Below are positions 7,609-16,217 of a DNA stretch of 64,000 bases, piece after piece (positions within the stretch are counted from its first letter, which is position 1; every line of letters starts with the position of its first letter). The stretch covers positions 11,232-75,231 of the forward strand of contig NZ_JAWDXO010000013.1 in assembly GCF_032477075.1 (NCBI RefSeq). Reading direction: 5' to 3'. The stretch is from Fusobacterium sp. Lineage in GTDB: Bacteria; Fusobacteriota; Fusobacteriia; Fusobacteriales; Fusobacteriaceae. The position numbers and the translations under genes are program-made. The notes beneath the pieces are model-generated. The model saw only the letters and a list, made by a program, of their open reading frames with translations, was not told where the DNA came from and did no database searches.

Positions 7609-8907
7609 TTAATTTAAAGTTTTTTTAAGAAATGGTACTAGTAATATACTTCTTAGAAAATAAAATAGAAGTAAAGATATCCAGATACCATCGTTATTCA
7701 AGATAGGAATCACATATTTCCAAGATAGTAAAAATCCGCCCAATGCTCCAACAGTTGAATAAAGAATTGGCGAAGTAATAGATGAACCTGTAAAAATTCC
7801 ATAGAAAGTCAAGCCAACAAAAGCTAAAATTGGATAAAGACTTATCCAGTAAGCATATCTCTCAGCTGTATAAACTACAGTGGAAATATCGGTAAATACT
7901 CTTATCAATTTTGGATATGACACAAGAAATATTGAGGTAATAAATATTACTAGTATTATTCCCCAAAAAAAAGTTTTTGTCCATGTATTTTTCATAAGTA
8001 TATTATTTTTTTCTCCTGCTGCTCTTCCAGCAAAGACACTGGAAGTATTTGCTATTCCATCAAAAAGGTACGAAATTATTGAAAGTATCTGGAAAAGAAC
8101 AGCATTAGCAGAGAGAATAGTAATTCCCAGAGAGGAACTTGCAGCTGTAAAAAGATTATTATGAATAACCAGACAAATGGTTCTCAACATAAGATCTTTA
8201 TTTACACTCATTATAGAAAATATTTCATTTTTATTGAAGATATTTTTTAAACAAAGATTTTTTACATATCCATAAGGAAGAAGATAGTATATTCCAATAA
8301 AAGTAGAAATTATTTGAGATATGAGAGTAGCATATGCAACTCCAGCTATTTTTTGCTTGAAGAATACAACAAATATTATATCAAGAATTATATTTAGAAG
8401 ATTGCTGCTAATCTGCATAGTAAGAGATCCCTTTATATTTCCCTGTCCCATAAGCCATCCAAGAATAACATAATTAATTAAGACAAAAGGGGCTCCCCAT
8501 ATGAGGATGAAAAAGTATTCACTTGCAGCTTTTTTTATTTCTATATCAGGAACTATAAGTTCCATAGAAAAATTAAAAATTGTATTTTGAAATATTATAA
8601 AAATTATACTTATAAAAGCTGCTATAAAAAAAGGTCTGAAAAAAGTATCAGAAGTTTTTTGTATATTGTTATTTTTTATACTTTGGGCACTGAAACCAGT
8701 AGTACTTACTCTTAAAAAACCAAATATCCAGTAAATAGTATTAAAGATAAGGGTTCCAATAGATATTCCAGCTATATATTTTTCATCTCCAAGTCTGCCA
8801 ACTACTGCTATATCGGCTGCCCCTAGTAAAGGTTGAGTAACAGTTGAAAGCATAAATGGAATCATTATACTGAGATAAGTTTTATGAGTAAGATTGTTGT
8901 TTTGCAT
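7609..8907 (-). CDS. MATE family multidrug/metabolite exporter
   Basis: Twelve hydrophobic segments in 432 residues and the N-terminal PFMLSTVTQPLLGAADIAVVGRLG stretch identify a MATE (DinF/NorM) antiporter of the inner membrane. An ATG at 8925 overlaps the GAGGAG ribosome site, so the ATG at 8907 is preferred. The gene overlaps the upstream ATPase gene by 26 nt and is separated from the deacylase gene by 12 nt, so co-transcription is likely. A MATE pump inside a metal or peptide import operon is unusual and hints at export of a ligand. Confidence 0.85.
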   Translation of the reverse strand: MQNNNLTHKTYLSIMIPFMLSTVTQPLLGAADIAVVGRLGDEKYIAGISIGTLIFNTIYWIFGFLRVSTTGFSAQSIKNNNIQKTSDTFFRPFFIAAFISIIFIIFQNTIFNFSMELIVPDIEIKKAASEYFFILIWGAPFVLINYVILGWLMGQGNIKGSLTMQISSNLLNIILDIIFVVFFKQKIAGVAYATLISQIISTFIGIYYLLPYGYVKNLCLKNIFNKNEIFSIMSVNKDLMLRTICLVIHNNLFTAASSSLGITILSANAVLFQILSIISYLFDGIANTSSVFAGRAAGEKNNILMKNTWTKTFFWGIILVIFITSIFLVSYPKLIRVFTDISTVVYTAERYAYWISLYPILAFVGLTFYGIFTGSSITSPILYSTVGALGGFLLSWKYVIPILNNDGIWISLLLFYFLRSILLVPFLKKTLN

Positions 8908-9721
8908 AAACTTTCTGCTCCTCATTTTCTATATCAATTTCTAAAATAGAATGTAAAAGTTTTGCAGCATAAGAACTTTTTACTTCTGACAGCATGTAGA
9001 TATCATCAACTTGTTCCACTATTTTTCCATCATAGAAAAAGATTACTCTATCACACATATATGTTACTGATGGAAGATCATGAGTTATAAAAATATATGA
9101 AAATCCAAATTCACTTTGAAGCTGTTTTAAAAGATCCATTACTTGTGTCTGAGTAGAAGCATCCAAAGAACTTATAGCTTCATCAAGAAGGATAATTTCA
9201 GGATTTGTAGCAACAGCTCTGGCTATACATACTCTTTGCAGCTGCCCTCCACTTAATTCATGGGGATATCTGTCCATAAAATTTTTATTGAGTCCAACTA
9301 ACTTTAACAATTCTTCTGTTCTTTTTTCTTTATCTATTCTTATATTTTCTCTTTTTTCTATAACTCTTAAGGATTCACCAATAATATCTTTTACACGAAA
9401 TCTAGGATTTGCAGATGAAGTATAATCTTGGAATACAACACTGACAGATTGTTTCACTTTTCTTTTTTCCTCTCTAGAAGATTTACCATAGAGAGTTATT
9501 CCATTAATAAAAACATCTCCTTTATCAGGAGTTAAAAGACCTATTAATACTTTTCCAAAAGTACTTTTACCACTTCCACTTTCTCCTATTATGCCTAAAC
9601 ATTCTCCTTTTTTTAGAGAAATTGAAACATCTTTTACTACTTCTTGTCTCTCTTTTCCAAAAAAAGAAGTTTGATTTTCTTTTTTAAAACTGACAAATAT
9701 ATTTTTAGCTTCCAGCAGCAT
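8882..9721 (-). CDS. nikE: NikE-like ATPase of nickel/peptide ABC importer
   Basis: The 279-residue ATPase has Walker A GESGSGKS (about residues 46-53), signature LSGGQLQR and Walker B IILLDEAISSLD, with the oligopeptide/nickel C-terminal extension. An upstream ATG at 9739 contains the AAGGAGGAG ribosome site, so the ATG at 9721 is used; this gives a 17-nt overlap with nikD. Gene order matches the nikABCDE arrangement, but OppF-like peptide ATPases look similar, so the name rests mainly on the binding protein. Confidence 0.8.
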   Translation of the reverse strand: MLLEAKNIFVSFKKENQTSFFGKERQEVVKDVSISLKKGECLGIIGESGSGKSTFGKVLIGLLTPDKGDVFINGITLYGKSSREEKRKVKQSVSVVFQDYTSSANPRFRVKDIIGESLRVIEKRENIRIDKEKRTEELLKLVGLNKNFMDRYPHELSGGQLQRVCIARAVATNPEIILLDEAISSLDASTQTQVMDLLKQLQSEFGFSYIFITHDLPSVTYMCDRVIFFYDGKIVEQVDDIYMLSEVKSSYAAKLLHSILEIDIENEEQKVYAKQQSYS

Positions 9722-10547
9722 ATGCTCTCCTCCTTCCATTATGGAGTATTTCTTTATATCTGTTCATAACTGCCATTTTCTTTTCTATAAGCATTTTTGT
9801 ATATTCTTCTTTTTCAGAAGAAAAGATATAATTTTTGTCTCCTTGAGCCACAGCTTTTCCATTGCTCATGACAATAACATTATCAGCAATTTTTGAAATG
9901 ACACTTAAATCATGGGAAATAAAGATTATGGCTACTTTATATTTTTCTTTTATTTTTATAAATTCCTTCATTATTTCATATTGAGTAACAGCATCTATAG
10001 CAGTTGTTGGTTCATCTGCTATGAGAAGTTTTGGTTCCATAGCTAGAGCTAAACCTATCATAATTCTTTGAAGCATACCTCCACTTAGTTGATGTGGGTA
10101 TTTATGGAGAATATCTTCTGCATTTTTTAACTGCATAAGTTCCAGTATCTCAATAGATTTTCTTTTTATCTCTTCTTGATTGAGGTTAAGATGCTCAATA
10201 AATGTTTCAGCCATCTGGTAACCAATAGAATATAAGGGATCAAAACAAGTCATAGGATTCTGTAAAACCATTGCTATTTCTTTTCCTCTTAATTTTCTCA
10301 TATTTTCATTGTTTTTTTGAAGAAGATCACTATTTTCATAAATAGCTGACCCCTTAATTTGAAAATTTTTATCAAGAAGTCCCATTATAGCTTTACAGGT
10401 CATACTTTTACCACTTCCAGACTCTCCAAGAATTCCAAGGCATTCTCCTTCTTTTAAAGAAAAAGAAATATTATCTACAAGTTTTATAGAAGATTTTTTA
10501 GACTTGGCTTCAACAGAAAGATTTTCAACTTTAAGTAATGTTTTCAT
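9705..10547 (-). CDS. nikD: NikD-like ATPase of nickel/peptide ABC importer
   Basis: The 280-residue ATPase has Walker A GESGSGKS at residues 41-48, signature LSGGMLQR and Walker B LLIADEPTTAID. Its ATG overlaps the TGA of the upstream permease gene (ATGA), a standard sign of translational coupling. It pairs with the second ATPase to form the heterodimeric motor of a NikDE/OppDF-type importer at the cytoplasmic face. Confidence 0.8.
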   Translation of the reverse strand: MKTLLKVENLSVEAKSKKSSIKLVDNISFSLKEGECLGILGESGSGKSMTCKAIMGLLDKNFQIKGSAIYENSDLLQKNNENMRKLRGKEIAMVLQNPMTCFDPLYSIGYQMAETFIEHLNLNQEEIKRKSIEILELMQLKNAEDILHKYPHQLSGGMLQRIMIGLALAMEPKLLIADEPTTAIDAVTQYEIMKEFIKIKEKYKVAIIFISHDLSVISKIADNVIVMSNGKAVAQGDKNYIFSSEKEEYTKMLIEKKMAVMNRYKEILHNGRRRAYAAGS

Positions 10548-11368
10548 ATCTGTGCCTCCTTAGGGTCAAAAGCATCTCTAAGGCAATCTCCAAGAAGATT
10601 GAAAGAAGCCACAAGAATAACTACAGCAATACCAGGAGCTATCATTTGTACAGGGTTAGTTGTCATTACATTTTTAGCTTCATTGAGCATAGCTCCCCAT
10701 TCAGGAACAGGAGCTTGTACACCAAGACCTAGAAATGATAATGTAGAAATATTAAGAACAGCCCATCCTATATCAAGAGTAGCCAATACAGCCATTTCTG
10801 AGGCTATACATGGAATCATATGTCTTATCAGAATAAATTTTTCTCCAGAGCCAATACATCTTGAGAATAAAACAAAATTTTTATCTGTATATTTTACAAC
10901 ATTTGTTCTTATCATACGTGCATACCATGCCCATTTGATAAATATATTTGCAATGATGACATTTCTTATATCTACCCCTAAGAGAGCAACAACAGCAAGT
11001 ATCATAATCTGACTTGGAAAAGAAAGCATCATATCTACTATTCTCATTATAATTTCATCAGTAGTTCCTTTGAAATATCCAGCTAAAAGTCCCATAAGGG
11101 TTCCAAGTCCAATAGTTCCCAACATAGTTACAAGAGATAGAAAAAGAGTAGGTCTTATTCCATAGATCATTCTTGAAAATACACATCTTCCAAGCTGGTC
11201 TGTTCCCAATGGATATTGTAGTGAATAAGATGCAAATTTATTCATAATATCATTTTCATAGGGGTCATTAGGGGCAAACAATGGAGCAAAAATTCCCATG
11301 ATAGAAAGAAGTAATATAAGTGCCATACAAAAGACAGCAGTTTTATTTTTTAAAAGTTTTTTGAACAT
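10544..11368 (-). CDS. nikC: NikC-like permease
   Basis: The permease has 274 residues, an N-terminal membrane segment followed by the binding-protein-dependent transport domain with about six hydrophobic segments, and the EAA-loop region near GSGEKFILIRHMIP that docks the ATPases. It starts directly after the nikB stop codon with no spacing. It forms the membrane channel with nikB. Similar to DppC/OppC, from which it cannot be separated by sequence alone. Confidence 0.82.
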   Translation of the reverse strand: MFKKLLKNKTAVFCMALILLLSIMGIFAPLFAPNDPYENDIMNKFASYSLQYPLGTDQLGRCVFSRMIYGIRPTLFLSLVTMLGTIGLGTLMGLLAGYFKGTTDEIIMRIVDMMLSFPSQIMILAVVALLGVDIRNVIIANIFIKWAWYARMIRTNVVKYTDKNFVLFSRCIGSGEKFILIRHMIPCIASEMAVLATLDIGWAVLNISTLSFLGLGVQAPVPEWGAMLNEAKNVMTTNPVQMIAPGIAVVILVASFNLLGDCLRDAFDPKEAQI

Positions 11369-12310
11369 TTAACACACTTCCTTTCTAAGTCTAGGGTCAG
11401 ATACATATTGAATTATATCAAATATGAGGTTGAAAACTACAAAGAGTGTTCCTACCATAAGTACATAAGCTTGTATTACAGGGTAATCTCTGTTAAAAAT
11501 AGAGGCTATACATAATTTTCCAATACCAGGCCATGCAAATACATTTTCTACAACAATAGTTCCAGCTATAAGCTGAGGAATACTCATACCAATAGCTACT
11601 ATACATGTATGAAGAGAATTTTTTAGTATATGTTTTCTAAGAATATCTTTTTGTTTTAAACCTCTTACATTTGCATAAAGAACATAATCTTCCTTCATAT
11701 TTTCAAGCATATTATTTCTGATAAGTCTTATGTAAGTAGAAATATATGTAAGAGAAACAGTGAAAGAAGGCAGGATAAGATATTTTAGTCCCCCTCCTCC
11801 GCTTGTAGGAAGCAGATCAAGTTTGATACTGATCAACCATATTAAAAGTAATCCTATCCAGTAAGCAGGCATAGCAGTAGTCATGAAAATTATTCCTCTT
11901 GTAATACGATCAAAAAGCGAATCTTTATATACTGCACAAAAAAATCCTATTGGCAGACTAAGAGTTACCACAAAAAGCAGAGACATTCCAGCAAGTTTTA
12001 GAGTGGCTGGTAGGCATCTTCCTATTTCTCCAAGAACAGTACGTGCTGGGTTTGTGTAGCTTACTCCAAAATCAAGTTTTAAACATTGAATAAACCATTT
12101 AATATATCTTAAAAGAAAAGGGTCATTGAGTCCTAACTCTTCTCTTACCTGCATTATAGCTTCTTCTGTAATTATAGGAGTCTGTCTTACCCTCAGAGCT
12201 ACTTCAGCAGGATCTGAAGGTATGAGATTGATAAAAACAAAACAGACAAAAGATATACACAAAAGAAGAGGGATACTCATAAGAATACGTTTTAATATAT
12301 AGTTCTTCAA
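11369..12310 (-). CDS. nikB: NikB-like permease
   Basis: The permease has 313 residues with the typical DppB/NikB start (YILKRILMSIPLLLCISFVCFVF), a periplasmic segment and five further hydrophobic stretches. The ribosome site TAGGAGG is clear. A hairpin between this gene and the binding-protein gene probably lowers expression of the membrane and ATPase parts relative to the binding protein. Confidence 0.82.
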   Translation of the reverse strand: MKNYILKRILMSIPLLLCISFVCFVFINLIPSDPAEVALRVRQTPIITEEAIMQVREELGLNDPFLLRYIKWFIQCLKLDFGVSYTNPARTVLGEIGRCLPATLKLAGMSLLFVVTLSLPIGFFCAVYKDSLFDRITRGIIFMTTAMPAYWIGLLLIWLISIKLDLLPTSGGGGLKYLILPSFTVSLTYISTYIRLIRNNMLENMKEDYVLYANVRGLKQKDILRKHILKNSLHTCIVAIGMSIPQLIAGTIVVENVFAWPGIGKLCIASIFNRDYPVIQAYVLMVGTLFVVFNLIFDIIQYVSDPRLRKEVC

Positions 12311-12337
12311 GATGTTTCCTCCTAAAAAAGACTAAAA

Positions 12338-12372
12338 GCTGAAAAGAGGACAATTATTTTCCTCTTTTCAGC
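12338..12372 (-). terminator. Intercistronic attenuating hairpin after nikA
   Basis: GCTGAAAAGAGGA / TCCTCTTTTCAGC form a perfect 13-bp stem with a 9-nt loop; on the minus strand it is followed by TTTTAGTCTTTTTT. This fits partial termination between binding-protein and permease genes. Confidence 0.75.
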
Positions 12373-12380
12373 ACTAAAAT

Positions 12381-13991
12381 TTATTTTTCAAAATACATAT
12401 CTGCAAAAGGTACTTCATATTGAGTCTGTGTGAATTTTACACCTTTTAGATTAGAGTTGTATATAGCTTTATTACATTCGTAAGTAAGTGGAATATATAC
12501 TGCATCTTCATGAAGTCTTGTAAGAACAAAAGTATATAAACCTTGTCTTTCTTTTTCATCAGTAGATACAAGAATTTTTGTTATAGCTTCATCAATTTCT
12601 TTTTTATCTTCTAACCCTAATTGAGCTGCATAGTCACCATAAACTGGTTGACGCATAGCAGCAAGAGAAGATTGAGGATCATATGGTGTACCCCAGCAGA
12701 TATTAAATACCATATCAAAATTACCAGTTTTCATTTTATCACGATAAGATTGCTCCTCTTCTCCAGCAATAGATATTTCTATACCTATTTTTTTGTATTC
12801 AGATTGTAAATATTCCGAAATTATTTTTTCAGTTACACTGTCACTGTTGTAAAGAAGAGAAAGCTGTAATTTTTTACCATCTTTTTCACGAATACCTTTA
12901 TCATTTTTAAGCCATCCGGCTTGATCTAAAGTTTCAGCAGCTTTTTCCATATTGAATTCATAAGGCTTTAAATCTATATTACTATATGGAATAGTTTTAG
13001 AGAAAAGTGTATCAGCAGGTTTTTCAAGTCCATAGAAAACACCATCAGAAATTGCTTGTTTGTTAGTAGCATATTGAAGAGCATGTCTAACACTTTTATC
13101 TTTTAAAATTCCATTTGAAGTGTTTAATACAATCTGTCTTGTAGAAGTTGGCTCTGAAAGAGCAATATTAAATTTTTCACTGTTTTTATATTTATTTATA
13201 GCATCAGCATCTATCATATTTTTACCAAATATAAGATCAATTTCCCCTTTTTCCAAAGCAAGAATACGAGTTTGATTGTCTGGGATAACTTTAACAATAA
13301 TTTTTTTGATTTCAGGAACTTTTCCCCAATAATTTTCATTTGCTTCAAATACTGCATATTCATCAGTAACAAAATCCTTTAAAATATATGGTCCAGTTCC
13401 AATATATGAATTTACACCATTTTTTGTAGAACCATCTTTCATAGAGTTTGGAGATATCATAGCAAAAGGTCTTGTAACCCCAAGTTCTGTAAGCATAGGG
13501 TAGTAAGGTTTGCTCATTTTTATTTGTAGAGTATAATCATCTATAAGATCTACACTTTCTAAAAGCTGCATCATTTCAAGCCAAGTATGTCTGCTTTTGT
13601 TTTCAATGATTGCATCAAAGTTAGCTTTTATAGCTTTTGCATCACATACAGTTCCATCAGAAAATGTAACTCCTTTTCTAATATTGAATGTATATGTTTT
13701 TCCATCTTCACTGATAGTCCAACTTTCAGCAAGACAAGGTTCATATCCTTTTTCTGTAATATTTACAAGAGTTTCATAGAGCATTTCTTGAGCATACATC
13801 TCACCAGCATAAAGATGAGGGTTTAGATCACGGATATCACGATAGTTTACAAATGTCAGTTCCTCTTTTTTTGCAGGTTCTGTAGTAGTATTTTTAGCAG
13901 CTGCAGGGGTATCTTTATCAGAACCACATCCGCTTAATAAGCTGGAAATTACAGTTATTCCAAGAATAAGTTTAAAAATTCCTTTTTTCAT
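12381..13991 (-). CDS. nikA: NikA-like metal(lophore)-binding lipoprotein
   Basis: The 536-residue lipoprotein (lipobox LLSGC, Cys 22) is an SBP family 5 member. It follows E. coli NikA closely: LNPHLY, AQEMLYE-LV, RHTWLEM, PYYPMLTELGVTRPF, IGTGPYIL, WGTPYDP. Two NikA nickel-site residues are kept (Trp433 and Tyr437, equivalent to W398 and Y402 as I recall that protein), but the position of the nickel-ligating His416 is Tyr451. It may therefore bind a different chelate, or peptides. The ATG at 13991 is chosen because AAAGGAGGAA precedes it and lies inside the alternative N-terminal extension. Confidence 0.8.
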   Translation of the reverse strand: MKKGIFKLILGITVISSLLSGCGSDKDTPAAAKNTTTEPAKKEELTFVNYRDIRDLNPHLYAGEMYAQEMLYETLVNITEKGYEPCLAESWTISEDGKTYTFNIRKGVTFSDGTVCDAKAIKANFDAIIENKSRHTWLEMMQLLESVDLIDDYTLQIKMSKPYYPMLTELGVTRPFAMISPNSMKDGSTKNGVNSYIGTGPYILKDFVTDEYAVFEANENYWGKVPEIKKIIVKVIPDNQTRILALEKGEIDLIFGKNMIDADAINKYKNSEKFNIALSEPTSTRQIVLNTSNGILKDKSVRHALQYATNKQAISDGVFYGLEKPADTLFSKTIPYSNIDLKPYEFNMEKAAETLDQAGWLKNDKGIREKDGKKLQLSLLYNSDSVTEKIISEYLQSEYKKIGIEISIAGEEEQSYRDKMKTGNFDMVFNICWGTPYDPQSSLAAMRQPVYGDYAAQLGLEDKKEIDEAITKILVSTDEKERQGLYTFVLTRLHEDAVYIPLTYECNKAIYNSNLKGVKFTQTQYEVPFADMYFEK

Positions 13992-14009
13992 AAAATCTAA
14001 TTCCTCCTT

Positions 14010-14041
14010 TGATGACATTAATATTGTCTATGATATCATCA
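14010..14041. promoter_or_regulatory. Dyad upstream of nikA
   Basis: TGATGA-N20-TCATCA (14010-14015 and 14036-14041), with an inner TGATATCA palindrome (14031-14038), lies just upstream of the nikA ribosome site. It could be an operator for a metal-responsive repressor; no repressor gene is adjacent and the match to a known NikR site is poor. Confidence 0.3.
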
Positions 14042-14224
14042 AATTGGATTATTTTCAATAAAAAATAATTTGAATATAGAAATATTTTTAAATACAATAA
14101 ATTTTATAACTTATTTTTTCAGAAATAAAGCTTTTTATAAAATATTTATATTAGATTTTTTTAGTAATGATATAAAACTTAAAAATAGATTAATTAAAAA
14201 TAAATTTGAATAGGAGAAACTAAA

Positions 14225-14292
14225 AAAAGAAAAAAGATATTAAGTTGAAAAATGAAATACATTTCATAATTTTCTTAATATTTTTTTCTTTT
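14225..14292 (-). terminator. Long hairpin terminating the VIT-family gene
   Basis: AAAAGAAAAAAGATATTAAG (14225-14244) pairs with 14274-14292 over 19 of 20 bases, with an inner ATGAAAT/ATTTCAT stem. On the minus strand it ends in a T-rich stretch. Next to it lies a 14-bp palindrome ATTTGATATCAAAT (14293-14306). The rest of 13992-14335 holds nothing I can name. Confidence 0.6.
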
Positions 14293-14335
14293 ATTTGATA
14301 TCAAATATTTTTATATTTAAATTAATTTTTTAAAA

Positions 14336-15220
14336 TTAAAGATCTATTCCTAAGAATTTTTTTACCAATATACCTATTAAAAAAGATATAGCAGCCACAG
14401 AAAGACTGATTCCTGCCATCTCTAAAAATCTTTTCATAAATGGCAGATCTTTAGCTACTGAAATATAATAATTAAAGAAAAGAATAATAAAGATAACAGT
14501 AGCAAGCATTGTAATCAAAGCACCAAGCCACATATCCTCTGGAAATATAAGATATGGAAGAACAAGAAGAGCAACAGTAATAAGATAAGCTACTCCTGTA
14601 TAAATACTTGATTTCATTGCATTTGGATTATTTTCAGCCCTTTCAGCAAGATAGTTTGAAGCAGCCATAGAAAGAGTTGCAGATATTCCAGTAATGATAC
14701 CAGAAAGAGCAACAATTCGGGTATTCATGAGAGCAAATGAAAGTCCAGCAATGGTTCCTGTAAGCTCTACAAGGGCATCATTTAATCCAAGTACCATAGC
14801 ACCAACATATTGAAGTCTTTCTTCATCAAGCATTTCAATAAGTTCATGTTCATGTCTCAATTCATCTTCAGAAGCTTTTTTAGCTTCAGGAACTTCATTT
14901 ATTATATCTGCATATTTGGAACTGGCACTAGTTTCATCACTTTGAATAAGTTTTAATACAAATGTGAATCCCATAATTACTGTAAGAAATTTATACCAAT
15001 ATATAAGTTTATGATTGGGTTTCACATTTTTTTTAGTGAAACTTTTCCACATTTCAGCATGATCCTTTTCATCACTTGCCATTTTTTCTAGAATTTTTTT
15101 ATTTTTTGGATCTTTTTCTTTTTTTGACATAAAATCATAAATTAAACTGTCAGTTTCTTCATCTGCTTGACTTTTAAGTAATATATCCAATGCTTTTTGG
15201 CTCAATATTCTTTCTTCCAT
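14336..15220 (-). CDS. Ferritin-like plus VIT1/CCC1 iron transporter
   Basis: The protein has 294 residues in two parts. Residues about 5-60 form a rubrerythrin-like helical region with acidic and His ligands (E21, E51-K-D-H54). From about residue 125 a VIT1/CCC1 membrane domain with five hydrophobic segments follows (GLNDALVELTGTIAGLSFAL). This arrangement is known from membrane-bound ferritin MbfA, which exports iron. Iron or manganese efflux at the inner membrane is the likely role. The ATG at 15220 fits the GAGG site better than the one at 15226. Confidence 0.82.
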   Translation of the reverse strand: MEERILSQKALDILLKSQADEETDSLIYDFMSKKEKDPKNKKILEKMASDEKDHAEMWKSFTKKNVKPNHKLIYWYKFLTVIMGFTFVLKLIQSDETSASSKYADIINEVPEAKKASEDELRHEHELIEMLDEERLQYVGAMVLGLNDALVELTGTIAGLSFALMNTRIVALSGIITGISATLSMAASNYLAERAENNPNAMKSSIYTGVAYLITVALLVLPYLIFPEDMWLGALITMLATVIFIILFFNYYISVAKDLPFMKRFLEMAGISLSVAAISFLIGILVKKFLGIDL

Positions 15221-15482
15221 TTTCATTCACCTCTATTTATAAAATATAAAACCATAGTTAACCTTATACTAAGATTATATACATATTTATATCAAAATAC
15301 AATTTTTATAAAAAAGAATTATTTTTTTATATTGTAGGATAAGTAAAATTAATATTATTGATTTTAGATAAAATTTTTTAGAAAAATAGAGGAAAATAGA
15401 TAAAATAATGGTATACAGTAAAGCGTAAATTTTATTTATACAAAGTATTTTATTATTAATGTTATAAATAAGGAAGAAAAAA

Positions 15483-16034
15483 ATGATTAAAAATAAAGGA
15501 TATACATATTTAAATATAGTTGTTTCAACACTTGTAATATTAAGTTTTATGTATGTAGGAATGATATATTATAGAAATTTAAAAGAAAAAAGAGAAGTAG
15601 AGGAAGCGAAACAAAAAATAGTCAATATTTTTACTGATTATTCTGTAGAGGCTTTTGACAATGAAAAATCATATAATATAAAAATTGATTACCTTCTGAA
15701 AAAAATAATAGTATATGAAAATATAGTGAGAGAAAAAGAGAATATAAAATTACCTCTCTCTTTAAAGTATGCAACTGTATATAATAAAAAAAATGTAGAA
15801 AAATTTGAAGTAAAAATGACGAAAAATGGAAATATAACACCCTCTTTTAGCATATATATTTTTGGATATGATGATACAGCTAAATATCGAATATCTTTTT
15901 ATGGATTTGATATAGTGAAATTTATGAAAATAAACATATATAGAAATATTAAAAATAAAAAAGCTAATTATAAAAATATAGTATCTTATCATGAAAAATT
16001 TGCTTATGAAGAAGATGGATGGAAAAAGGAGTAG
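15483..16034 (+). CDS. Minor pseudopilin-like protein (first gene of secretion operon)
   Basis: The 183-residue protein starts with a type III signal-like sequence, KG followed by YTYLN and a hydrophobic stretch, close to the prepilin GFTLLE pattern but with Asn instead of Glu at mature position 5. Loss of that Glu is known in tip pseudopilins of the GspK kind. The remainder is Lys-rich and not recognisable. It opens an operon of pilus/secretion genes that continues to 25317, with gene spacings near zero. Confidence 0.6.
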   Translation: MIKNKGYTYLNIVVSTLVILSFMYVGMIYYRNLKEKREVEEAKQKIVNIFTDYSVEAFDNEKSYNIKIDYLLKKIIVYENIVREKENIKLPLSLKYATVYNKKNVEKFEVKMTKNGNITPSFSIYIFGYDDTAKYRISFYGFDIVKFMKINIYRNIKNKKANYKNIVSYHEKFAYEEDGWKKE

Positions 16035-16036
16035 AG

Positions 16037-16213
16037 ATGAAGTTAATATTTATATTAATATTTTTTTTGGAAATTATTTTAATGCATGGAGAAGAAAAAG
16101 AAACAGAGTTGATAAAAGTAAAGGTAAGAATAGGAAGCAGTGAATATATCAGCTATGTACAAATGTCAAATAAGAGGGAATCTAAAAATTTTAAAGTATT
16201 GAGAGAGATGTGA
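16037..16213 (+). CDS. Small exported protein, unknown
   Basis: The product has 58 residues: a signal peptide (MKLIFILIFFLEIILMHG) and a short charged mature part of about 40 residues. AAGGAG lies 5 nt before the ATG at 16037; an earlier start at 16019 would overlap the previous gene. It sits between the first pseudopilin gene and the ATPase gene, 2 nt after the former and 4 nt before the latter, so it belongs to the operon. No relation to known T2SS parts can be seen; a small pilot or scaffold role is only a guess. Confidence 0.6.
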   Translation: MKLIFILIFFLEIILMHGEEKETELIKVKVRIGSSEYISYVQMSNKRESKNFKVLREM

Positions 16214-16217
16214 TGAA

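Noticed and set aside
15221..15482. Fur box between the VIT gene and the secretion operon
   Set aside because: The region is A+T-rich with several TTA/TAA runs, but no stretch matches the Fur consensus well enough.
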